A DNA stretch of 26,719 nucleotides from 2-02-FULL-47-50 sp964479045 (GTDB lineage Bacteria; Pseudomonadota; Gammaproteobacteria; Eutrophobiales; Eutrophobiaceae). Under the pieces are notes generated by a model. The model made no database searches, was not told the DNA's origin, and saw only the letters and a program-made list of their open reading frames with translations. The stretch lies in assembly GCA_964479045.1 (NCBI GenBank), contig CAYZJI010000019.1, forward strand, positions 1 to 26,719. Direction: 5' to 3'. The position numbers and the translations under genes were made by a program. How positions within the stretch are numbered: position 1 is the stretch's first letter; each line of letters begins with the position of its first letter. Shown here one piece after another: positions 1 through 7,957 of this stretch.

Positions 1-18
1 AAAAATGAGGAGGCAGTC

Positions 19-2274
19 ATGCTTAAATTTACGATACCTTTTATAACAATACTTGCGGTCGGATTATCTCCGGCTGTTTCGATTAACTCCGCAGTCGCAG
101 CAGACAAGCCGGTCACAAATGAATACTGGTGGCCCAACCGTCTGAACCTTGAACCCCTTCGTCAAAACTCACCTGCGTCCAACCCACTCGGTGAAGACTT
201 CAACTACGCCAAAGAATTCCAGAGCCTCGATCTGGATGCCCTGAAGCGGGACCTTGAAACGTTGATGACCACTTCTCAGGACTGGTGGCCGGCAGACTTT
301 GGTCACTACGGGCCGTTTTTCATACGCATGGCGTGGCACAGTGCCGGTACGTATCGTGTAAGTGATGGACGTGGTGGCGCCTATGGTGGCATGCAGCGTT
401 TTGCGCCGCTGAACAGTTGGCCTGACAATGCGAACCTTGATAAAGCACAGCGTCTGCTCTGGCCGATCAAGCAGAAGTACGGTAACAAAATCTCATGGGG
501 CGATCTGATGGTGCTCGCGGGCACCGTCGCGATGGAATCCATGGGCTTCAGAACGCTGGGCTTCGCCGGCGGACGTGAAGATGGCTGGGAACCGGAAGTC
601 GTCAACTGGGGTGCTGAAGGCGAATGGCTCGCAGATGACAAGCGCTACCATGGAGAGAGAAAACTGGACAAGCCTTTTGGTGCTGTCCAGATGGGTCTCA
701 TCTATGTGAATCCTGAAGGGCCCGGCGGTAATCCTGATCCGCTGGCAGCCGCGCAGGATATTCGTGTGGCATTCAGCCGTATGGCGATGAATGATGAAGA
801 AACGCTTGCCCTCATCGCCGGTGGACACACTTTCGGTAAAGCGCATGGCGCGGCGAATCCTTCCAAGCACGTGGGTAAAGAACCCGAAGGTGAAAGTGTT
901 GAAGCACAGGGCCTGGGCTGGAACAGCAGTTATGGTAGCGGCAAAGGTGCGGATACGATCACCAGCGGTCTGGAAGGCGCATGGACCAGCAATCCGGCAG
1001 CCTGGACCCACAACTATCTGCAAAACCTGTATGGCTTTAATTGGGTCAAGACCAAGAGTCCTGCCGGTGCAACACAATGGGTTCCGGATGATCCAAATGC
1101 TGCCAAACTGGTACCGGATGCGCATGATCCATCCAAACGTCACGCACCTATCATGTTCACTACTGATATTGCGCTGAAAGAAGATCCGGAGTTTCGCAAG
1201 ATCACCCAGCGCTGGCTTGAGAACCCGAAAGAGTTCGAAATCGCCTTTGCCAAGGCATGGTTCAAACTGACGCACCGTGACATGGGTCCGACGACACGTT
1301 ATCTCGGTTCCATGGTGCCGAAGGAAGAATTTGTCTGGCAGGATCCGATCCCTGCAGTTGATCATGAGTTACTCAGCCATGATGATGCCGAGAAACTTGA
1401 AGCGATCATTCTGAAGTCCGGTCTGAGCATTCCTGAACTGGTCAGAACTGCCTGGGCGTCCGCTTCAACCTTCCGCGATACTGACTTTCGTGGAGGCGCG
1501 AACGGTGCGCGTATCCGGCTTGCACCGCAGAAAGACTGGGTCGTCAATCAACCGGACGAACTGGCCAAAGTGCTGAAGACGCTGGAAGGTATCCAGGCCG
1601 ATTTCAACAAGGCGCAATCCGGCGGCAAGAAAGTATCACTCGCGGATGTAATTGTTATCGCGGGTAATGCGGCGATTGAAGAAGCAGCCAAAAAGGCCGG
1701 GCATAAAATCGAAGTACCGTTTACGCCGGGCCGTATGGATGCCTCAGCAGAACAGACCGATGTGGAATCGTTTGCGGTGCTGGAACCTGCCGCCGATGGT
1801 TTCCGCAACTACTTTGCTGAAGGTCAAAAACGATCACCTGCGGAAATGCTGGTCGATAAAGCAGACACTTTGTCTTTGACTATACCGGAAATGACGGTAT
1901 TGGTTGGTGGCATGCGCGCACTGGATGCCAATGTGGGCGCCTCCAAACATGGCGTCTTCACAGACAAAGCCGGTACTCTGTCCAACGACTTCTTCGTCAA
2001 CCTGCTTGACATGTCAACGGTGTGGAAAAAGGCATCCAAGCCGGAAGGCATATACGAAGGTCATGATCGTGCCAGCGGAAAACTGAAATGGACTGCGACG
2101 CCGGTTGATCTGGTATTTGGTTCAAACAGCGAATTACGCGCTGTCGCTGAAGTCTATGCCCAGAATGATTCAGGTAAGAAGTTTGTGAATGATTTTGTCG
2201 CGGCATGGACCAAGGTGATGAACCTCGACCGCTTTGATCTCGCACAATCAAACCTGAAAGTTGCGAAAAAGTAG
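19..2274 (+). CDS. katG: Catalase-peroxidase KatG with signal peptide
   Basis: Bifunctional haem enzyme that destroys H2O2 (catalase) and oxidises organic donors (peroxidase). At 751 residues it has the full duplicated-peroxidase length. The distal triad is Arg103, Trp106 and His107 in RMAWHSAGTYR. The Trp-Tyr-Met adduct residues would be Trp106, Tyr229 (LIYVNPEGP) and Met255 (SRMAMND). The proximal haem ligand is His270 in GGHTFGKAHG. All residues expected for catalase activity are therefore present. Residues 1 to about 28 form a signal peptide (Lys3, a hydrophobic stretch, then a small-residue site ending AVAA before DKP), so this looks like a periplasmic KatP-type form; most KatG proteins are cytosolic. 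The start is supported by AGGAGG five bases upstream. A terminator follows the stop, and the next gene is convergent. Its promoter lies outside the window. Confidence 0.97.
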   Translation: MLKFTIPFITILAVGLSPAVSINSAVAADKPVTNEYWWPNRLNLEPLRQNSPASNPLGEDFNYAKEFQSLDLDALKRDLETLMTTSQDWWPADFGHYGPFFIRMAWHSAGTYRVSDGRGGAYGGMQRFAPLNSWPDNANLDKAQRLLWPIKQKYGNKISWGDLMVLAGTVAMESMGFRTLGFAGGREDGWEPEVVNWGAEGEWLADDKRYHGERKLDKPFGAVQMGLIYVNPEGPGGNPDPLAAAQDIRVAFSRMAMNDEETLALIAGGHTFGKAHGAANPSKHVGKEPEGESVEAQGLGWNSSYGSGKGADTITSGLEGAWTSNPAAWTHNYLQNLYGFNWVKTKSPAGATQWVPDDPNAAKLVPDAHDPSKRHAPIMFTTDIALKEDPEFRKITQRWLENPKEFEIAFAKAWFKLTHRDMGPTTRYLGSMVPKEEFVWQDPIPAVDHELLSHDDAEKLEAIILKSGLSIPELVRTAWASASTFRDTDFRGGANGARIRLAPQKDWVVNQPDELAKVLKTLEGIQADFNKAQSGGKKVSLADVIVIAGNAAIEEAAKKAGHKIEVPFTPGRMDASAEQTDVESFAVLEPAADGFRNYFAEGQKRSPAEMLVDKADTLSLTIPEMTVLVGGMRALDANVGASKHGVFTDKAGTLSNDFFVNLLDMSTVWKKASKPEGIYEGHDRASGKLKWTATPVDLVFGSNSELRAVAEVYAQNDSGKKFVNDFVAAWTKVMNLDRFDLAQSNLKVAKK

Positions 2275-2304
2275 TCAATTGCTTTTTGATGTTTCTTAAA
2301 CCAT

Positions 2305-2334
2305 ACGGCGGTGTTAATAGCACCGCCGTTTTTT
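2305..2334 (+). terminator. Rho-independent terminator of katG
   Basis: A perfect 9-bp stem (ACGGCGGTG at 2305-2313 pairing with CACCGCCGT at 2321-2329) has a 7-base loop and runs into six T residues on the plus strand. It lies 31 bases after the katG stop and four bases before the end of the convergent antiporter gene. On the minus strand no T run follows the stem, so it is a good terminator for katG only. Confidence 0.93.
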
Positions 2335-2337
2335 CAT

Positions 2338-3567
2338 TCAAGAAGAATAATATCTTTTCACAACAGGAATCATGCTGGTACTTTGTACAAACATCGTAAA
2401 AATAACCACCCCGTATGCAATCGATTGTATGGTATACCAGTAATCCAGCATCAGGGGCAGTGACAAGGCAAGGGCCAGTGTCACTACGCCACGATCCCCA
2501 CCCCATACCAGCAGCAGTTGTTCCCGGCGCGGAATACGTGCTGAACCGGAAATCAGGTTTAACAACGGGAAGGTTCCGAATATGACCAGCACTCGTGCAA
2601 ACAGGCATGCACCTATACCAATCAGTATCGCCAGCCATTGACTGGCAAACATGGACAGGGTGATCGTAACGCCAGCCAGCAGATAAATCAGTTTTTCCGC
2701 GACCGTCGCAGTGAAATACCAGTAACCATCCACGAATTTCTGTGATGGCCGCTGCTGAATGTTCTTGTTCAGTATCTGGATGATCAGTCCTGCTGCGAGT
2801 ACCGCCATCACACCGGACAATTCAAACACATCGTTGGCAAGCAGAAAGGCCATATAGGCCGCCAGTATCGTGACCAGCAGGTGAACATAGTCTGAATCAT
2901 ATACCCGGATAATCGCATGGGCGATTAATCCCGTCATGATGCCGGTTGCGATACCTCCAAAAAATACAGCCAGAAAGCGGACTGTTGCATGCAACCAGGT
3001 GATGTTCTGTTCCTGTCCTGTGAGCGCAACGGCAATCACCACACTGAACAACACCACCGCTGTCGTATCATTAAAGAGGCTCTCACTCTCCAGCATGATA
3101 ATCAGTCTTTGCGGCGCGCCGTATTTGCGCAGCAACACCAGCGCTGTCGCAGAGTCAGTAGCTGACAAAATTGCACCCGTGAGTAATGCCGCTATCCAGG
3201 GAAATCCTGAAGGATGATTGATCCCGAAATATACGCCGATAGCAATGAATACCGTTGAAAGCAAGGTTAATGGCAAGGCCAGCATCAGAATGGGCAGTAT
3301 GTTTTTTCTGAGGGACTGCACGTCCATCATCATGGCGGCCTGAAAGATCAGGATGGGCAGGAGAAAATGGACGATGAGCGGCTGGAAATTGTCCCAATTG
3401 ATGCCAATATCCAGGCCCAATCCTTTGGTGGCCAATTCTGAAGCAACAAAACCAAGAATGACAAGAACAAGGCTCAGCGGGATATTCAGTCTTTCAAAAT
3501 AACGCTCCAGTAGTGCTGTAATCAGCAGCAACAGCATGAAAAACAGAAAGGCAGTTGCTGTAAGCAT
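2338..3567 (-). CDS. CPA1-family Na+/H+ (cation/proton) antiporter
   Basis: Integral membrane cation/proton exchanger of the monovalent cation:proton antiporter-1 (NhaP/NHE-like) family, 409 residues, with about a dozen hydrophobic segments along nearly the whole chain. The family core is visible as ATDSATALVLLRKYGAP followed by ESESLFNDTTAVVLF, which holds the Asn-Asp pair of the ion site. Two family positions differ: ATDS in place of the usual ATDP, and SES in place of GES. The protein ends soon after the last helix, so the long cytosolic C-terminal domain of some homologues is absent. It begins 20 bases after the upstream DoxX-type gene and is probably the last gene of that operon. The ribosome site (AAGGG about ten bases before ATG) is weak. 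Its physiological ion cannot be read from the sequence. Confidence 0.9.
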   Translation of the reverse strand: MLTATAFLFFMLLLLITALLERYFERLNIPLSLVLVILGFVASELATKGLGLDIGINWDNFQPLIVHFLLPILIFQAAMMMDVQSLRKNILPILMLALPLTLLSTVFIAIGVYFGINHPSGFPWIAALLTGAILSATDSATALVLLRKYGAPQRLIIMLESESLFNDTTAVVLFSVVIAVALTGQEQNITWLHATVRFLAVFFGGIATGIMTGLIAHAIIRVYDSDYVHLLVTILAAYMAFLLANDVFELSGVMAVLAAGLIIQILNKNIQQRPSQKFVDGYWYFTATVAEKLIYLLAGVTITLSMFASQWLAILIGIGACLFARVLVIFGTFPLLNLISGSARIPRREQLLLVWGGDRGVVTLALALSLPLMLDYWYTIQSIAYGVVIFTMFVQSTSMIPVVKRYYSS

Positions 3568-3587
3568 TGAGCGGAAACCCTTCCGGT

Positions 3588-4205
3588 TTATTTATTTCCG
3601 AATTGACGTTTGATCCAGTAATCGAGGCTGATGTATTTACCGCCCCCCAGAAAGAACAGGGCCAGCAACAGAATAAAATAGGTGGCTGCCCATTCGATAC
3701 CATTGTTGGAGACAACAAAGTTGCCATATTCTGTCAGCCAGTCGTAATTTCCATGTTCCTTCAATATTTCCCTGGCACGGGCGAGACGTTCGATGGCATC
3801 GGCCGCATGTACTGAGGCGTGAGGACTCATCGGATCATGCACAGCCTGCCAGCCATGATTGAGATGCACGGTGGTTGCGGCAACGATCATGGTGAACATG
3901 AGTGGAATACAGATCCAGCGAGTGGCAAGACCAAGCGCCAGTAAAATTGCACCGAAATATTCAGCCGACCAGGCCATATAGGCATTCAGCGCCGGAAATG
4001 GAAGCTTCAGTCCATGCTCAAACCACTGAATTACAGAGTCCAGTGAGCTGCTACTGTCAAACGGGTTCCATTTATTGTTTGCCGCCACCCAGAATACCGG
4101 CACGAGATAGACCCGGAGTAATAACGGGCCGATGAAATCAACATGATGCTGAATCTTTTCCAGAACAGATTGTGCACATGACACAAATTTTATGGCTGCA
4201 GACAT
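3588..4205 (-). CDS. hvfX: DoxX-family membrane protein, HvfX-like (copy 1)
   Basis: Small polytopic membrane protein, 205 residues from the chosen ATG at 4205. That ATG has GGGGGA just upstream; the reading frame extends to a TTG at 4259 with no comparable ribosome site. About four hydrophobic segments are visible. Core motifs include VDFIGPLLLRVYLVPVFW, a GLATRW..IPLM segment, and a conserved TTVH..HGW histidine pair. An amphipathic loop (about residues 130-165) separates the last helices, and the chain ends with GGGKYISLDYWI. The copy at 6019-6681 shares all of these and is a clear paralogue. DoxX-type proteins of this length accompany hvfA/B/C copper-RiPP genes under the name HvfX; assigning that role here is inference from resemblance plus the hvfABC genes 11 kb away. 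It lies between the FMN protein and the antiporter in one operon. Confidence 0.65.
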   Translation of the reverse strand: MSAAIKFVSCAQSVLEKIQHHVDFIGPLLLRVYLVPVFWVAANNKWNPFDSSSSLDSVIQWFEHGLKLPFPALNAYMAWSAEYFGAILLALGLATRWICIPLMFTMIVAATTVHLNHGWQAVHDPMSPHASVHAADAIERLARAREILKEHGNYDWLTEYGNFVVSNNGIEWAATYFILLLALFFLGGGKYISLDYWIKRQFGNK

Positions 4206-4283
4206 GGATTCCCCCGCTGGAGGTTTGACAAGTTGACTGTTTGACGCAGAAGCAGACAACTTGTTTCAGCGCATCGAAAATTA

Positions 4284-5804
4284 TCAGGCGACGGATTTTA
4301 CGGATTTAGATTTGACATCCGGATGCAAACGATAAAGCGCTACGGACAGTCCATTATCAGTCACTATCCGGCAATGATGCCGGCGCAATTGACGTGGGCT
4401 CTCCACTCCGCAGGAATGGGCAATGATGCCTACCTCCTTGATCATGTTCCAGTGATAATGCATGACACGATAGGACTTTTCCTTCGGCACCAGCCCTTGC
4501 TGCAGTTTCAGGTTATGCGTCGTAATCCCGGTCGGGCAGGTGTTCTTGTTACACTGCAAGGCCTGTATGCAGCCCAACGCAAACATAAAACCGCGGGCAG
4601 TATTGATAAAGTCTGCGCCCACACACAGCGCCCAGGCAACATCGGTGGGTGTAACGAGCTTGCCAGACGCGATGACTTTTATCCGGTCACGCAAACCATG
4701 TTCGTTCAGTTTGTCTATGAGTATCGGCAGGCTCTCACGCAACGGCAGACCCATATCATCCATCAAAGCCATCGGCGCTGCGCCCGAACCACCATCAGCA
4801 CTGTCTAACGTCATAAAATCGGGAGCACTCTCAATACCGCGCTTGTTGATCTCGGTAAATAACTCATCCAGCCACATGGATGAGCCCAGTACCGATTTGA
4901 AGCCAGTGGGCAGACCGGTGACTTCACGTATATGCGCGATCATGTCCAGTAATTCAGCATTGTTCTTGATCTCGGGGAAGCGATTCGGACTGATGGAATC
5001 CTGGCCTTTAGGTATGCCACGTATCGTGGCAATCTCTTCAGTCACCTTGCCTCCCGGTAAAATCCCACCTTTACCCGGTTTGGCGCCCTGGCTCAATTTG
5101 ATTTCAAACATCTTGACCTGCGGGTGAGAGGAAATTTCACGTAATTTTTCATCACTCAAATTTCCCTTCTTGTCACGCACACCGTATTTTGCCGTGCCCA
5201 TCTGGAATACGAGATCCGCCCCCCCTTCGAGATGATAGGGTGAGAGACCGCCTTCTCCGGTATTCATCCAGCAACGTGCCTTGAATGCGCCCTGGGACAG
5301 CGCAAGGATCGCCGGTTTGGAGATTGATCCATAACTCATGGCGGAGATGTTGAAAAATGAAGATGTACTGTAAGGTTTTCTGCAGCCTGGGCCGACAGTG
5401 ATTTTTTCCGGCGGAACCATGTCTTCACCCAGTGAAGGAAATGGACAATTTACAAACAGGATGGTGCCCGGCGGCCTCAGATCTCGCGTCGACCCAAATG
5501 CAATCGTATTATCGATGTCCTTCGCCGCGCGATATACCCAGGAACGCTGGGCCCGGTTGAAGGGCATTTCTTCGCGATCCATGGCGAAAAAATATTGCCG
5601 GAAAAATTCACCCAGTTTCTCGAAAAAATACCGGAAATGGCCCACCACCGGGTAATTACGGCGAATGGCCTGCTTGGTCTGGCTGACATCAAGAATGTAA
5701 ACAACCACGATGGCACATAAAACAAAAGCCACCAGTAGAACAAAAGCGGCCACCATGACTTCCAGCGTGGACGAGACAAAATTGCGAAATTGTTCTGAAA
5801 ACAT
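4284..5804 (-). CDS. Membrane-anchored FMN-binding glutamate-synthase-family protein
   Basis: Stand-alone version of the FMN/synthase domain of glutamate synthase large subunit, 506 residues, with no glutaminase domain. Residues about 14-38 form one strong transmembrane helix. The catalytic part begins near residue 85 and shows the family signatures: SAMSYGSIS, MNTGEGG, KLSQGAKPGKGG, LDSADGGSGAAP, and near the C-terminus a Cys cluster C..N.CPTGITT like the Fe-S region of GltB. The start ATG has GAGGTAA upstream. Family members are annotated 'FMN-binding glutamate synthase family protein', and their substrate is generally unknown. It stands between two DoxX/HvfX-like paralogues on the same strand, so a membrane redox role with them is plausible but unproved. 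True glutamate synthase activity is unlikely without a glutaminase domain. Confidence 0.88.
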   Translation of the reverse strand: MFSEQFRNFVSSTLEVMVAAFVLLVAFVLCAIVVVYILDVSQTKQAIRRNYPVVGHFRYFFEKLGEFFRQYFFAMDREEMPFNRAQRSWVYRAAKDIDNTIAFGSTRDLRPPGTILFVNCPFPSLGEDMVPPEKITVGPGCRKPYSTSSFFNISAMSYGSISKPAILALSQGAFKARCWMNTGEGGLSPYHLEGGADLVFQMGTAKYGVRDKKGNLSDEKLREISSHPQVKMFEIKLSQGAKPGKGGILPGGKVTEEIATIRGIPKGQDSISPNRFPEIKNNAELLDMIAHIREVTGLPTGFKSVLGSSMWLDELFTEINKRGIESAPDFMTLDSADGGSGAAPMALMDDMGLPLRESLPILIDKLNEHGLRDRIKVIASGKLVTPTDVAWALCVGADFINTARGFMFALGCIQALQCNKNTCPTGITTHNLKLQQGLVPKEKSYRVMHYHWNMIKEVGIIAHSCGVESPRQLRRHHCRIVTDNGLSVALYRLHPDVKSKSVKSVA

Positions 5805-5935
5805 GAAGCTTACCTCATACCGTTCTTCAGGGCCCGGTTATCGTTATGCATTAAGCATAGCCTAAAATCTGCTAAATCAATAAACACATCCAGACCTGTA
5901 TTCCCCGCGAGCTGCCTGCATATCCATAATGCGGG

Positions 5936-5968
5936 ACGGCCGCCAGGAATTGCTTCCTGTACGGCCGT
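5936..5968. other. Strong interrupted hairpin in the intergenic gap
   Basis: In the 214-bp gap between the second HvfX-like gene and the FMN protein gene, ACGGCCG (5936-5942) pairs with CGGCCGT (5962-5968), and CAGGAA (5944-5949) pairs with TTCCTG (5954-5959) around a TTGC loop. A small internal bulge separates the two stems. No T run follows on either strand, so it is not an ordinary terminator. It could be an mRNA processing or stability element, or a repeat-family member. The rest of the gap holds no convincing gene. Confidence 0.55.
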
Positions 5969-6018
5969 GTGAGGAGGAGGGATAAAATTGCGGGCATGTT
6001 GGGGGGATATACAATCTC

Positions 6019-6681
6019 TCAATTGTTCATATATTTTCTGGCGATCCAGTAGTCGGCGCTGATATAACGGCCGCCACCAATAAACAGCAACACCAGCAGC
6101 ATGATCAGATAGGTCGCGGCAAACTCGATACCGTTATTCAGCATTGCGAGTGATCCATGCTCGGTCAGCCAACTGTAGTCACCATGTGTTTTCAGAATTT
6201 CTTTGGCGCGCGATAAACGTTCAACAGCGGCCATGGTTCTTTCGGTGGCAAACAAACCGCCACCTTCTGCAATTGCGAGCCAACCGTGTTGCCAATGTAC
6301 GGTGGCCATGGCCACAACCATGGTTCCCATCAGCGGGATGGATATCCAGCGTGTAGCAAAACCCAGTGCCAGAAATATTGCGCCGAGCACTTCTGTCCAA
6401 CCCGCCAAAAAGGCATTGAATGCGGCAAACGGAATGCCCAGACTGCTGAACCATTGCACAGTGCTGTCATAAGGCAACATTGTGGAAAAATCGATTTTGT
6501 TACTGCCGGCCATCCAGAATATTGGTACCAGATAAATACGCAGCGCGAGCGGACCGATAAAATCAACCACGCGTAATTTATTCATCCAGACCTGGGCCAG
6601 TTTCATCAGCTTGATAATCTGATTTGCAGGGTTCTGCATACCTTCAGTGGCCATGGCAGTCTCAGTTGCATTCATGTACAT
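6019..6681 (-). CDS. hvfX: DoxX-family membrane protein, HvfX-like (copy 2)
   Basis: Paralogue of the gene at 3588-4205, 220 residues. It shares VDFIGPLALRIYLVPIFWMAG, the GFATRW.SIPLM segment, ATVHWQHGW, the loop rich in E, R and K (ERLSRAKEILKTHGDYSWLTEHG), and the ending GGGRYIS.DYWI. It has about four membrane segments and no signal peptide. The ATG at 6681 has GGAG seven bases upstream. It is the first gene of the minus-strand group and is divergent from the 3-hydroxybutyrate operon, so its promoter should lie within 6690-6800. The family belongs to DoxX/HvfX; HvfX proteins are encoded with the HvfA-type copper RiPP in other bacteria. That functional link is inferred, because the RiPP genes of this window lie at 15.3-17.3 kb. 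Confidence 0.65.
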   Translation of the reverse strand: MYMNATETAMATEGMQNPANQIIKLMKLAQVWMNKLRVVDFIGPLALRIYLVPIFWMAGSNKIDFSTMLPYDSTVQWFSSLGIPFAAFNAFLAGWTEVLGAIFLALGFATRWISIPLMGTMVVAMATVHWQHGWLAIAEGGGLFATERTMAAVERLSRAKEILKTHGDYSWLTEHGSLAMLNNGIEFAATYLIMLLVLLFIGGGRYISADYWIARKYMNN

Positions 6682-6992
6682 AGTCGTTCTCCGATTGTTT
6701 CAAATTAATTAAATGTTGTTCCTGCCTTTGTAGTCTTACTTTTGTCGCTTCTGCTGTTTGCAGATCATCCTGGTTATCCCGTTCTGCAAAACAATAGCAA
6801 GTACAAACCGATTTGCTCAGTGAGTAACGGTGACGTCAAACGCCCCATTAACAACGCAGATTCCGGCCGTTACAGCCATAAATTGTCCGGAAATAAACCG
6901 TCTTTTCAGGGCGTTTTTAACTGCCCGCAACTATTGGTGGCCAGCCTTGAATTACTGTGGTGGGACGCTCCTTACTTTCAATTGCGCTGAAT

Positions 6993-7017
6993 TCAGGCAC
7001 GTCTTTTAAGTGCCTGA
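6993..7017. promoter_or_regulatory. Dyad, candidate sigma-54 activator binding site
   Basis: TCAGGCAC (6993-7000) and GTGCCTGA (7010-7017) form a perfect 8-bp inverted repeat with a 9-base spacer. Its centre is about 70 bases upstream of the start point predicted from the sigma-54 promoter, near where enhancer-binding proteins bind. The run TTTAAAAAA that follows makes a terminator-like alternative possible, but no gene reads into it. The binding role is inference. Confidence 0.45.
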
Positions 7018-7048
7018 TTTAAAAAATTAATTTCACATTTTTCAGAGT

Positions 7049-7065
7049 TTGGCACAGCCGTTGCT
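7049..7065 (+). promoter_or_regulatory. Sigma-54 (RpoN) -24/-12 promoter of bdhA operon
   Basis: TTGGCACAGCCGTTGCT matches the RpoN consensus TGGCACr-N4-TTGCw at every fixed position except G at the seventh base. The invariant GG (7051-7052) and GC (7063-7064) are separated by exactly ten bases, as required. The predicted transcription start is about 7076, leaving a leader of some 65 bases before bdhA. The sigma-54 activator gene at the far end of the operon supports the assignment. Confidence 0.9.
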
Positions 7066-7074
7066 CTATCTGTC

Positions 7075-7097
7075 CCCAGTGTCATGACGCCACTGGG
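7075..7097 (+). promoter_or_regulatory. Hairpin at the 5' end of the bdhA leader
   Basis: CCCAGTG (7075-7081) and CACTGGG (7091-7097) form a perfect 7-bp stem with a 9-base loop, starting at the predicted first base of the sigma-54 transcript. An alternative stem ACGCC (7087-7091) with GGCGT (7096-7100) overlaps it and excludes it. A 5'-terminal hairpin of this kind could protect the mRNA from RppH/RNase E; that role is inference. Confidence 0.45.
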
Positions 7098-7141
7098 CGT
7101 TATGTAATCGACAACGTGAAAACTGTTTCAGGAGAAAAATG

Positions 7142-7939
7142 ATGCTTAACGGGTCTGGCCTTAAAGGCAAGGTGGCTGTTGTTACTGGTTCCACCAGTGG
7201 TATAGGTCTTGGAATCGCGCAAGGTCTGGCACAGGCAGGTGCCGATGTGGTGCTGAATGGCTTTGGTGATATTGCAGAAATTGAAAAAATACAGGCGGAC
7301 ATCGAACAGTCCACCGGTGTGCGCACACTCTACAGTGCCGCAGACATGAGCAAGCCGGATGAGATTTCCGGCATGATCCAGGACATCAATCGCAAACTCG
7401 GCAGTGTTGATATTCTGGTGAACAATGCAGGCATCCAGAAAGTAGCTGCAGTGGAAGTTTTTCCGGTGGACAAATGGGACGCCATCATCGCCATCAATCT
7501 TTCTTCAGCATTTCACACCATCCGCAATACGATCCCGATCATGAAAGCCAAAGGTTGGGGCCGCATTATCAATATTGCCTCGGCACATGCGCTGGTGGCC
7601 TCACCGTTCAAGTCCGCCTATGTCGCGGCCAAACATGGCGTGCTCGGTCTGACCAAGACCGTTGCACTTGAAGTGGCAGAAACCGGTATCACCTGCAACG
7701 CGATTTGTCCCGGTTATGTCCGCACGCCATTGGTGGAAGGACAAATCCGGGACACGGCCAAAGCCCGTGGCATTTCTGAAGAAGCGGTAATACGCGATGT
7801 GATGCTCGGTGAACAACCGACCAAGAAATTTGTGATGACCGATGAGCTCGCAGCATTGTCTGTCTTTCTCTGCAGCAATGCCGCTGCATCGACTACCGGA
7901 ATTGCGTTGCCGGTCGATGGCGGCTGGACCGCACACTAA
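7142..7939 (+). CDS. bdhA: D-3-hydroxybutyrate dehydrogenase
   Basis: Short-chain dehydrogenase that oxidises D-3-hydroxybutyrate to acetoacetate with NAD+, the step after polyhydroxybutyrate breakdown. It is 265 residues from the ATG at 7142, which lies seven bases after AGGAG; the ATG at 7139 is also possible but only four bases away. The Rossmann motif TGSTSGIG is near the N-terminus, followed by NNAGIQ, the catalytic Ser of NIASAHA and the YVAAK Tyr/Lys pair. The C-terminal GIALPVDGGWTAH is characteristic of 3-hydroxybutyrate dehydrogenases as opposed to 3-oxoacyl-ACP reductases. It is first in a four-gene run: acetoacetate decarboxylase starts 18 bases after its stop, and the sigma-54 promoter lies upstream. 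The 'bdhA plus patatin' pairing is known from Legionella (bdhA-patD). Confidence 0.93.
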   Translation: MLNGSGLKGKVAVVTGSTSGIGLGIAQGLAQAGADVVLNGFGDIAEIEKIQADIEQSTGVRTLYSAADMSKPDEISGMIQDINRKLGSVDILVNNAGIQKVAAVEVFPVDKWDAIIAINLSSAFHTIRNTIPIMKAKGWGRIINIASAHALVASPFKSAYVAAKHGVLGLTKTVALEVAETGITCNAICPGYVRTPLVEGQIRDTAKARGISEEAVIRDVMLGEQPTKKFVMTDELAALSVFLCSNAAASTTGIALPVDGGWTAH

Positions 7940-7957
7940 CCGATAAGGAATACACAC

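Larger units (their letters stand above)
6682..7138. other. Divergent intergenic regulatory region (no gene)
   Basis: This 457-bp gap separates the divergent HvfX-like and 3-hydroxybutyrate dehydrogenase genes. Its right third carries a sigma-54 promoter, a dyad and a 5'-UTR hairpin, listed separately. Further left, a GTAACGG (6824-6830) / CCGTTAC (6867-6873) pair and an 8-bp palindrome TGACGTCA (6831-6838) are present but have no assigned role. An open frame through 6742-6990 has no ribosome site and no recognisable protein features. Confidence 0.75.

Noticed and set aside
493..1365. Long 290-codon antisense open frame inside katG
   Set aside because: It is a shadow of a well-conserved catalase-peroxidase gene in another frame, with no start signal or sensible protein.
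5810..6022. 70-codon open frame on the minus strand in the hvfX-FMN protein gap
   Set aside because: It starts with TTG without a ribosome site, has no recognisable protein features, and covers the strong hairpin at 5936-5968.
6831..6838. TGACGTCA palindrome as an operator
   Set aside because: An 8-bp palindrome is expected by chance at this scale, and it is far from the mapped promoter elements.
6742..6990. 82-codon open frame on the plus strand upstream of bdhA
   Set aside because: No Shine-Dalgarno and no family resemblance; the stretch is a divergent regulatory gap.
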